From the NCBI RefSeq assembly GCF_020215665.1, contig NZ_CP084061.1, forward strand, positions 4,617,001 to 4,681,000: DNA of 64,000 nt, given 5' to 3'. The notes under the pieces are model-generated. The model did not search any database. It saw only the letters and a list, made by a program, of their open reading frames with translations, and had not been told where the DNA came from. The stretch is from Blautia parvula. GTDB taxonomy: Bacteria; Bacillota; Clostridia; Lachnospirales; Lachnospiraceae. A program made the translations under genes and the position numbers. Below, one piece after another: positions 55,430-62,612 of the stretch; the first letter of the stretch is position 1; each line of letters opens with the position of its first letter.

Positions 55430-55520
55430 ATCCTGCAAAAAGTTTATGGGATTTTCTATTTAAAATATGGCCGTACTCAGAAAAATTACGGCGTAGACTG
55501 AAACTGGAAATCAAGCCTTT

Positions 55521-56786
55521 TCAGGATTTCAGCCGTATGGCTGCAGCATTGGCATGTCCCGGGAAACCTTCCCCTTCCGCCAGGTGGGAGGCAAGTGCTG
55601 CAACCTGATGAGCAGCCTCCTTTGTCAGCCGCTGGGTCGTGCAGACCCTGGAAAAGGTACCGATCCAGACACCGCCGCTGTACCGGGCAGCCTTTCCTGT
55701 GGGCAGGGTATGGTTAATGCCGTTTACATAGTCACTGTATACAACAGCAGAATATTTTCCCATAAACAGGGAACCGTAATTCTTAAATTTATCCGTATAG
55801 GCCTCTGCACCGGCAAACTGCAGCACCAGATGTTCCGGGGCAAAGGCATTGGCAAGACGGCATGCGTCATCCAGGGAGTCTGCCAGTATAACTTCACCGC
55901 AGGTGTTCCAGGAGGCGGATGCAATGTCCTCTGTCTCAAGCTCGGGAAGCTGCTTTTCCACCTGACGGATCACCTCAAGCCCAAGTGTCTTATCTGTGGT
56001 GATCAGCCGGGCAATCGCCTGGGAGTCATGTTCAGATTCTGAGAGAAGGTCCGCCGCGATGCAGGCAGGGTCTGCCTCCCGGTCAGCGATAACCAGAATT
56101 TCACTGGGGCCGGCCAGAAAGTCAATACCGATACGACCGTAACACTGGCGCTTGGCCTCTGTCACATACTGGTTGCCCGGGCCTACGATCATGTCCACAG
56201 GTTCTATCTGCTCTGTTCCGCAGGCAAAGGCGGCAACCGCATGGGCACCGCTCAGCGCGTATATTTCACGGATTCCGGCAATATCCATGGCTACCAGGGT
56301 GGAAGGGTGGACACTGTCTGTCCCGTTGACGGCAGGCGTGCACATGGCAATTCTTCTTACATCTGCTGTCCGGGCAGTAATGCCCATCATCAGGGCAGTG
56401 GAGTACAGCGGATACCCGCCGCCCGGAACATAACAGCAGCAGGAGTCCACCGGAATGATCTTCTGTCCGAGAAAAATGCCCGGAGATATTTCATAATCGG
56501 AAAAACCGTGCAGGGAAGCCTTCTGTTTCAGGGCGAAATCCTCCAGACGCTGTGCCGTGGTTTTCAGGTCCTCGATCAATGCAGGGGAAGTAAGATCATA
56601 GGCCCGTCGGATTTCCTCCGGGGAAATGCGCAGGCTTGTGCGTGTATTTCCGTCAAATTGTGTATTGTATTCAATCAAAGCTCTGTCTCCCCTTGCGGAG
56701 ACATCCCTGATAATGGCATGGACTTCGGCTTCCAGATTCTGTTGCTTCTGACGGTCCACAGGCTTTGCTTTTTTCAAATATTCCAA
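55521..56786 (-). CDS. HisD-like zinc/NAD dehydrogenase (histidinol dehydrogenase family)
   Basis: 421 residues across the full histidinol dehydrogenase fold. It has YVPGGGYPLYSTALM (about 125-139), GTEQIEPVDMIVGPGNQYVTEAKRQCYG, DFLAGPSEILVIAD and HTLPTGKAARYSGG. The last motif holds a zinc-site His. True HisD usually reads YVPGG(T/R)APLPS at the first motif, and no other his gene is present. The formamidase-like and NhaC genes upstream suggest a catabolic role, perhaps oxidation of an amino or sulfo alcohol as in HpsN (inference). Third gene of the operon. Confidence 0.8.
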   Translation of the reverse strand: MEYLKKAKPVDRQKQQNLEAEVHAIIRDVSARGDRALIEYNTQFDGNTRTSLRISPEEIRRAYDLTSPALIEDLKTTAQRLEDFALKQKASLHGFSDYEISPGIFLGQKIIPVDSCCCYVPGGGYPLYSTALMMGITARTADVRRIAMCTPAVNGTDSVHPSTLVAMDIAGIREIYALSGAHAVAAFACGTEQIEPVDMIVGPGNQYVTEAKRQCYGRIGIDFLAGPSEILVIADREADPACIAADLLSESEHDSQAIARLITTDKTLGLEVIRQVEKQLPELETEDIASASWNTCGEVILADSLDDACRLANAFAPEHLVLQFAGAEAYTDKFKNYGSLFMGKYSAVVYSDYVNGINHTLPTGKAARYSGGVWIGTFSRVCTTQRLTKEAAHQVAALASHLAEGEGFPGHANAAAIRLKS

Positions 56787-56855
56787 AAAAATCCCTCCCT
56801 TGCAGCTGGTTGTTACATCCAGTATACAAGAGAGGGAAATGCTTTGGCAAGCAGA

Positions 56856-57755
56856 TTATTTCTGCCGGTATCCGTATGCCTCCAGATATTTTAAGGGGAT
56901 GGACATACGCACCGTTTTGTTCGGATTTACAGTCTGGCAGATGGACAGGTCTGCAGCTATGGACTGGAGCATGATCGCCTCATCAGAGGTCAGTTCTGTT
57001 TCGGTTACCATGTAATCATGCAGGTACTCCACAGCTTTTGCCCAGGCCTCATCCACTGTTTTGCAGGAGGCAACAGCCATAACCTCTTTGTCAGTGACAA
57101 CAACAGGGTAAGGTTTCTGATGATTGGGGATCACGGTCAGTTTTAAGGTGACCTCACCTGCGGTTTCCACACCGCAGCCTCCGATTTCCCCGTCGCCCAT
57201 GCAGGCATGAAGATCACCCAGGGATAAAAGCGCACCTTCTGCAGCAACAGGGAAATAAATACTGGAACCTGTTTTAATCTGGGTACAGTCCATATTTCCG
57301 CCGTGGGAATCAGGTGTATCTGTGGGGATAGCCTGTCCTGCCGGGGCTACGCCGATGACACCGACCATGGGTTTTAAGTCAAGGGAAAGCCTGGGGCTGA
57401 AGCCGATCTTTCCGTTTCTTACCGGCAGACGTTTGACGGCAGGGGTTTTCACCAAATGAGCAAGGCAGCCAAATTCAGAATCAATTTCCGTTACGCCTGT
57501 GGGGGCGAGGGAGATATCCAGGATCTCTGCTTTCAGGGTATCCCCCGGTTTGGCGCCTTCAACAAAAATGGGGCCTGTGGCGGGGTTTAACTCATCAAAG
57601 AGCAGAGAGTCAAAGGAGCTGTCATCTGGGATCAGCCTGTCTTTAAAACAGTCATAGGTATGTACTGTGACGGTTTCACCGTTTTTAACTGTGAGAACAG
57701 GAGCGTGCTCTCTGCTCATGGTATAGATCACTTGGTCCCGGTTAAGATTTTTCAT
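56856..57755 (-). CDS. Acetamidase/formamidase-family amidohydrolase
   Basis: 299 residues from the ATG at 57755 (CTGGAGG ahead); an upstream ATG at 57779 overlaps that site. Family motifs: GPIFVEGAKPGDTL, HGGNMDCTQIKTGSSIYFPVAAEGALLSLGDLHACMGDGEI, and late TVDEAWAKAVEYLHDYMV. It hydrolyses short amides to acid and ammonia, but the substrate here is unknown. It lies 26 bp after nhaC and 69 bp before the HisD-like gene. Confidence 0.9.
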   Translation of the reverse strand: MKNLNRDQVIYTMSREHAPVLTVKNGETVTVHTYDCFKDRLIPDDSSFDSLLFDELNPATGPIFVEGAKPGDTLKAEILDISLAPTGVTEIDSEFGCLAHLVKTPAVKRLPVRNGKIGFSPRLSLDLKPMVGVIGVAPAGQAIPTDTPDSHGGNMDCTQIKTGSSIYFPVAAEGALLSLGDLHACMGDGEIGGCGVETAGEVTLKLTVIPNHQKPYPVVVTDKEVMAVASCKTVDEAWAKAVEYLHDYMVTETELTSDEAIMLQSIAADLSICQTVNPNKTVRMSIPLKYLEAYGYRQK

Positions 57756-57781
57756 AAAGTTCCTCCAGAAAACAAACATTT

Positions 57782-59230
57782 TTATTCTTTAACAAGGCGT
57801 TTTCCCTTCTTTTCCACATACTGGTCAGAAGAAGGGTCATCCTCCAGCTTCATGATGGTCAGCCCTGTAAAGCCAAAGATGGCTGAGACGATAGGGCAGA
57901 GGATATTAAAGAAGCAGTAAGGCAGATAGGTCAGTGTGGGCACACCCAGGAAGCCGGACATGGTGGCACCGCAGGTATTCCAGGGGATGAGCGGGGAAGT
58001 GACAGTGCCGGCATCCTCCAGTACACGGGAGAGGTTCCTCGGGGCAAGTCCGCGCTTTCGGTATTCATCCTTGAACATTCTGCCCGGAATGGCAATGGCA
58101 ATGCAATGGTCTCCAAGGAGTACATTGCAGAACAGGGCAGAGATAATGGTGACAAGCACCAGTGAGCCTGTATTTTTGGCAAATTCCAGCAGTTTGTTGG
58201 CGATTACGCTCATCATGCCGGTACATTCCAGTATACCGCCGAAGGACAGGGCGCAGATGATAAGGGAAACCGTCCACATCATGCTCATCAGTCCGCCTCT
58301 TGTGAGAAGTTCATCTACCATGGCATGGCCTGTCTCAACTACAACACCGTTCTGTACTGCATTGAACACAATGGATAAATCCTGATGCTGGAAGACAATC
58401 CCGCAGATCATACCGAGCACTGTTCCGGCGAAGAGACCGGGGATAGCCGGGACTTTTAGGGCAATCAGGACAATTACAATGACAGGTACCAGGAGCAGCC
58501 AGGGGGTAATGTTATAGTTGGCAGCCAGAGCGTCCAGGATTCCGTTGATCTGTCCATGGTCTAACTCCTGTCCGGCAAAACGGAAACCGATGATGCCGAA
58601 GCCCACAATGGAAATACCATAGGCAATGACAGTGGTGTACATCATATGTTTGATATGGTCTGTGAGTTTTGCGCCCGCAATGGCAGCAGCCAAGTTCGTG
58701 GTATCGGACAGGGGAGACATTTTATCACCGAAATAGGCACCGGAGATAATGGCACCGCCTGCCAGACCGACAGGAATATCCAGTCCCTTTGCGATTCCCA
58801 CAAGGGCAATGCCGATGGTGCCCACAGTAGCCCAGGAACCGCCTGCAGCAAGGGAGACAATACTGCACAGGATCATACAGGCCACCAGGAAGAAGGCAGG
58901 CGTGAGAATCTGCAGCCCGTAGTAAACGAGTGCAGGAACTACACCGCCCACGATCCAGGTTCCAATGGTAGCGCCGATGATGATCAGCAGCAGCACAGCC
59001 TGCATGATACTTTTCAGCGATTCAATGGCTCCATCCTCCAGATCCTGCCAGGTGTAACCCAGAAAGACAATGGCAATAAATGCCGTAATGCAGGTACCCA
59101 GTATAAGCGGAACCTGAACATCCACCTTCAGCACAGACACAGAAAAAATCAGGATGATGACAGTCAGCACTACCGGTGTCAGAGCCAGGAGCAGGGTAGG
59201 CTCTTTCTTCACTTTTTCTTTTGCATTCAT
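57782..59230 (-). CDS. nhaC: NhaC-family Na+/H+ antiporter
   Basis: 482 residues with about 12 hydrophobic segments. Family stretches include AGGAIISGAYFGDKMSPLSDTTNLAAAIAG and NVLLGDHCIAIAIPGRMFKDEYRKRGL, with SFGGILECTGMM between. NhaC relatives also exchange organic acids (malate/lactate type), so a substrate antiporter is possible. It is first in the operon with formamidase and HisD-like genes; a promoter and a palindrome lie upstream. Confidence 0.88.
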   Translation of the reverse strand: MNAKEKVKKEPTLLLALTPVVLTVIILIFSVSVLKVDVQVPLILGTCITAFIAIVFLGYTWQDLEDGAIESLKSIMQAVLLLIIIGATIGTWIVGGVVPALVYYGLQILTPAFFLVACMILCSIVSLAAGGSWATVGTIGIALVGIAKGLDIPVGLAGGAIISGAYFGDKMSPLSDTTNLAAAIAGAKLTDHIKHMMYTTVIAYGISIVGFGIIGFRFAGQELDHGQINGILDALAANYNITPWLLLVPVIVIVLIALKVPAIPGLFAGTVLGMICGIVFQHQDLSIVFNAVQNGVVVETGHAMVDELLTRGGLMSMMWTVSLIICALSFGGILECTGMMSVIANKLLEFAKNTGSLVLVTIISALFCNVLLGDHCIAIAIPGRMFKDEYRKRGLAPRNLSRVLEDAGTVTSPLIPWNTCGATMSGFLGVPTLTYLPYCFFNILCPIVSAIFGFTGLTIMKLEDDPSSDQYVEKKGKRLVKE

Positions 59231-59283
59231 AAATCTTTTCCTCCATTCTTACTGAAAAACGCTTCAGCTTTTGATGAATTAAG

Positions 59284-59312
59284 ACTATCATAGCCTGTAA
59301 AACCAATGTCAA
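59284..59312 (-). promoter_or_regulatory. Probable promoter of the nhaC operon
   Basis: Minus strand: -35 TTGACA (59312-59307), 17 bp, -10 GATAGT (59289-59284), 54 bp before the nhaC ATG. Confidence 0.5.
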
Positions 59313-59332
59313 CAAGGAAAAAGAAGGATTTC

Positions 59333-59348
59333 ATGGAGTATACTCCAT
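59333..59348. promoter_or_regulatory. Perfect 16-bp palindrome upstream of nhaC
   Basis: ATGGAGTATACTCCAT is identical to its reverse complement. It lies 20 bp upstream of the -35, the position of an activator site. No regulator gene adjoins. Confidence 0.55.
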
Positions 59349-59368
59349 ATTTTGTATCAGAGTGTGTC

Positions 59369-59399
59369 GTAACGGTTCAGCTTGTCTGTACTGTTACAG
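59369..59399. repeat. GTAAC-type short inverted repeat
   Basis: GTAACGGTTCAG (59369-59380) and GTACTGTTAC (59388-59397) are imperfect inverted copies, like the ends of the elements at 13402 and 43207. It lies in the 444-bp gap between nhaC and the CobW gene. Confidence 0.45.
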
Positions 59400-59509
59400 C
59401 GTGTCAGAAAATTGCTATTTTTCTGGACGAAAAAATCTTGCTAATTTCTATCAACATATGATAATATGATAAGAACGCAAAAGCGTTTTGGACAAATTCA
59501 TGCACAGCA

Positions 59510-59543
59510 GGGGCGGAAGTGGTACTTTCGTCCCCTTTTACCG
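59510..59543 (+). terminator. Terminator-like hairpin in the CobW leader
   Basis: GGGGCGGAAGT (59510-59520) pairs with ACTTTCGTCCCC (59524-59535) with one unpaired base, followed by TTTTACC. It sits about 130 bp ahead of the CobW gene and could be an attenuator or the end of an upstream short RNA. Confidence 0.45.
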
Positions 59544-59674
59544 TGTTATGGGCGGGCAGGGAGATACCGGCCGTGGACGGATATGAAATTGGCTGGATCT
59601 ACAGGCAGATAATAAGTTTCAGACATACTCAGATACAATATAAATAAAATTAATTTTGAAAGGATGAGACAGAG

Positions 59675-60925
59675 ATGACAAAGATTGACATTTTTTCGGG
59701 TTTTTTGGGAGCAGGTAAGACAACTTTGATTAAAAAGCTTCTGAAAGAGGCATACAAAGGCGAGCAGGTAGTGCTCATTGAAAATGAGTTCGGAGAGATT
59801 GGTATCGACGGCGGTTTTCTGAAGGAGGCCGGAATTGAGATTCGTGAAATGAATTCCGGTTGTATCTGCTGTTCCCTGGTCGGAGATTTTGGGGAGGCTT
59901 TAAAAGAGGTGATTCAGAAGTATGAGCCGGACCGTATTATCATTGAGCCCTCAGGTGTAGGAAAACTTTCCGATGTGATCAAAGCAGTTAAAAAAGTGGA
60001 AGGAGAGGTTGACATAAAACTCAACAGCTTCACAACACTTGTGGATGTTATGAAATGCAAAATGTATATGAAGAACTTTGGTGAATTTTTCAGCAATCAG
60101 ATAGAGTATGCAGGGACTATTATCCTGAGCAGAACGGACAAAGCGGCAGAGGAGAAGGTAATCGCAGCCCTTCAGATAATCCGCGGATTGAATAAGTCGG
60201 CTGCAGTTATCACAACACCGATTGAAAAATTATCCGGGGCAAAAATTCTGGATACCATGGAAAATAACCGTTCTCTGGAAAAAGAGCTTCTGGAAGAGGA
60301 AGTATGCCCGGTATGCGGCGGACACCATGAGCATCATCATGAAGAGGAATGCGGTCATGAGCATCACCATGGAGAGGAATGCGGTCATGAGCATCACCAT
60401 GGAGAGGAATGCGGTCATGAGCATCACCATGGAGAGGAATGCGGTCATGAGCATCACCATGGAGAGGAATGTGATCATGACCATCACCATGGAGAGGAAT
60501 GCAGTCATGACCATCACCACGGAGAGGAATGCGGCCATGAGCATCACCATGAAGAGGAATGTGATCACGACCACCACCACACCGAATCCTGCGGCTGCGG
60601 TCACACCCATGACCACCATGACCATGACCATCATCACCATCACGCAGACGAAGTTTTCACCAGCTGGGGACGCGAGACAGCCAAAACTTACACAGAAGAA
60701 GAAATCCATGCTATTCTGGAAGCACTGTCAGACGATGAGGAATACGGCATGATCCTTCGTGCAAAAGGAATGGTAGAAGGCAAAAACGGAAGCTGGATTT
60801 ATTTTGACATGGTACCGGGCGAGGCAGATGTGCGCGAAGGTTCACCGGAATATACGGGCAGGATTTGTGTGATCGGCTCCAAGCTCAAAGAAAGCAGTCT
60901 GGAAAAACTTTTTAAACTGGCATAA
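59675..60925 (+). CDS. CobW/P47K-family GTPase with His-rich metal-binding insert
   Basis: 416 residues, cytoplasmic. The G domain has the P-loop GFLGAGKTT (about 8-16), the metal-thiol motif CICC (about 66-69) and the G4-like ILSRTDKA. Between the G domain and the C-terminal CobW_C domain (about 330-416) lies a His/Glu/Cys-rich insert (about 210-325), with eight EECGHEHHHG-type decapeptides. Members deliver Zn, Co or other metals to target proteins (family knowledge). GAAAGGATG precedes the ATG. It is paired with a second GTPase 30 bp downstream. Confidence 0.92.
   Translation: MTKIDIFSGFLGAGKTTLIKKLLKEAYKGEQVVLIENEFGEIGIDGGFLKEAGIEIREMNSGCICCSLVGDFGEALKEVIQKYEPDRIIIEPSGVGKLSDVIKAVKKVEGEVDIKLNSFTTLVDVMKCKMYMKNFGEFFSNQIEYAGTIILSRTDKAAEEKVIAALQIIRGLNKSAAVITTPIEKLSGAKILDTMENNRSLEKELLEEEVCPVCGGHHEHHHEEECGHEHHHGEECGHEHHHGEECGHEHHHGEECGHEHHHGEECDHDHHHGEECSHDHHHGEECGHEHHHEEECDHDHHHTESCGCGHTHDHHDHDHHHHHADEVFTSWGRETAKTYTEEEIHAILEALSDDEEYGMILRAKGMVEGKNGSWIYFDMVPGEADVREGSPEYTGRICVIGSKLKESSLEKLFKLA
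60331..60570 (+). repeat. 30-bp coding tandem repeat, eight units
   Basis: Eight 30-bp units GCATCACCATGGAGAGGAAT plus GCGGTCATGA; three central units (60361-60450) are identical and outer ones are diverged. It codes the His-rich insert of the CobW protein and keeps frame. Absence of spacers excludes a CRISPR. Confidence 0.95.
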
Positions 60926-60955
60926 GAACAAGCTCTAGGGAAAGGACGTGGAAAA

Positions 60956-61906
60956 ATGGATGAAATTACAGTACCTATTTATCTCATGGCAGGATTTTTG
61001 GAGAGCGGCAAGACCTCTTTCCTGAATTTTACCATTGAGCAGGATTATTTTCAGATAGACGGCCCCACACTTTTGATCCTCTGTGAGGAAGGTGAGGAGG
61101 AGTTTGACAAACAGGCATTAAAAAAGAGCAGGACTTCTGTGGAAATCCTGGACAACCCCGAGGAACTGACGCCGGAGCGTCTTGTGGCATACGATGCATT
61201 TTACAATCCGGCCCGCATTATTATTGAATACAATGGCATGTGGCAGCTGAGTAAACTGGAAGAGATGGATATGCCGAAAGGCTGGGGAATCGTCCAGCAC
61301 ATTGTGACGGTGGATGCCAGCACCTTCCAGGTGTATATGAACAACATGAAATCCCTTTTTGTGGAAATGATAAGAAATGCGGACATGGTTCTTTTTAACC
61401 GCTGCGAGCAGGGTATGCCGCTGGCAACCTTCCGCAGAAGTGTGAAAGTAGTGAATCAGGCAGCAGAAATCATCTTCGAGGATGAGGAAGGCGAGATTGA
61501 AAATATTTTTGAAGATGAAATGCCTTTTGACGTAAACGCAGATATTATTGAGATCATGGACGAGGATTACGGCATCTGGTTCATTGACGCCATGGACCAT
61601 CCGGAAACCTACAAAGGGAAAAAAGTTTCTTTCACAGGCATGGTTTTAAAATCCAGAGAATTTGCGAAAGATATGTTTGTGCCCGGCCGTATGGCTATGA
61701 CCTGCTGTGCGGATGATACCACATTTATCGGCTATGTCTGCAAAAGCCCGGAAGCACGTTCTTTAAGAACAGGAAAATGGGTGAAGGTTGTGGCAGAAGT
61801 GGATTATGAGTATATGGACTTCTACAATAAAGAGGGTCCTGTGCTCACCGCAGTATCCGTGGAACAGACAGAGCCGCTGAAAGAAGAACTGGTATATTTC
61901 AACTAA
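60956..61906 (+). CDS. CobW-like GTPase fused to a YcgQ/TIGR03943-like C-terminal domain
   Basis: 316 residues. The P-loop GFLESGKTS (about 13-21) starts a CobW-type G domain to about 190; the CxCC motif is absent. The acidic linker IFEDEEGEIENIFEDEMP leads to a C-terminal domain (about 215-316), with FVPGRMAMTCCADDTTFIGYVCKS and GKWVKVVAEVDYEY. This resembles the C-terminal part of YcgQ/DUF1980 proteins that go with an ArsP-type permease; no such permease is in the window. Co-transcribed with the His-rich GTPase. Metal handling is likely; the metal is unknown. Confidence 0.8.
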   Translation: MDEITVPIYLMAGFLESGKTSFLNFTIEQDYFQIDGPTLLILCEEGEEEFDKQALKKSRTSVEILDNPEELTPERLVAYDAFYNPARIIIEYNGMWQLSKLEEMDMPKGWGIVQHIVTVDASTFQVYMNNMKSLFVEMIRNADMVLFNRCEQGMPLATFRRSVKVVNQAAEIIFEDEEGEIENIFEDEMPFDVNADIIEIMDEDYGIWFIDAMDHPETYKGKKVSFTGMVLKSREFAKDMFVPGRMAMTCCADDTTFIGYVCKSPEARSLRTGKWVKVVAEVDYEYMDFYNKEGPVLTAVSVEQTEPLKEELVYFN

Positions 61907-61940
61907 AAAAGCGAGGAAATAACTAAGGAGAACCAACCAC

Positions 61941-62513
61941 ATGTATTTAATTGCAGGACTTGGAAACCCGGGAAAACAGTATGAGAGAACCCGCCACAAT
62001 ATGGGGTTTGATACCGTGGACGAGCTGGTTGACCGGCATCGGATTCCCGGATCAGGCATCCAGCACAAGGCAATGTACGGCAAAGGGATGATCGCCGGTG
62101 AAAAAGTGATACTGGCAAAGCCCCTTACCTATATGAACCTGAGCGGTGATTCTGTACGGGAGTTCATCAATTACTATAAAATAGACCCGGAGACAGAGCT
62201 GATCGTCATTTACGATGACATAGATTTGGAGCCGGGACAGATACGCATCCGGAAAAAAGGCAGCGCCGGAGGGCATAATGGAATGAAAAGCATTATCGCA
62301 CAGCTCGGCACCCAGAATTTTTACCGTATCAAGGTGGGTGTGGGTGCAAAACCGGCAGGCTGGGATCTGGCTGATTATGTGCTGGGCCGCTTTTCCACCC
62401 AGGAGAGGGAGGAAGTGGATAAAGCCATCGGGGAGGCTGCGGATGCAGTGGAAGTGATACTCAGCGAAGGCATAGATGCTGCCATGAACAAATATAATGC
62501 AAAAAAGAAGTAA
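61941..62513 (+). CDS. pth: Peptidyl-tRNA hydrolase
   Basis: 190 residues, the usual length. Motif GLGNPGKQYERTRHNMGF includes Asn9 and the catalytic His19; KPLTYMNLSGDSV and DDIDLEPGQIRIRKKGSAGGHNGMKSI follow. It recycles peptidyl-tRNA released from stalled ribosomes. AAGGAGAA precedes the ATG. It is followed by mfd, a common pair in Firmicutes; an inverted repeat GGTATCCGCC/GGCGG..CGGATAT lies between them without a T-run. Confidence 0.97.
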   Translation: MYLIAGLGNPGKQYERTRHNMGFDTVDELVDRHRIPGSGIQHKAMYGKGMIAGEKVILAKPLTYMNLSGDSVREFINYYKIDPETELIVIYDDIDLEPGQIRIRKKGSAGGHNGMKSIIAQLGTQNFYRIKVGVGAKPAGWDLADYVLGRFSTQEREEVDKAIGEAADAVEVILSEGIDAAMNKYNAKKK

Positions 62514-62612
62514 TGATTCAGTCAAATGGATTACAGCGGGTATCCGCCTATGAAAACCGTTTTGCGGCGGGGCGGATATCTGCACATAAATGCCGGGTAA
62601 CAGGAGAGGGAT

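Noticed and set aside
55521-56786. hisD of a histidine biosynthesis operon
   Set aside because: No other his genes are present, the conserved YVPGG motif differs, and the operon partners are an antiporter and an amidase.
60331-60570. Possible CRISPR array
   Set aside because: The 30-bp units are directly adjacent without spacers and code a protein repeat in frame.
60222-60752. Met-rich repeat protein in another frame of the CobW gene
   Set aside because: Produced only by reading the His-rich 30-bp repeat out of frame.
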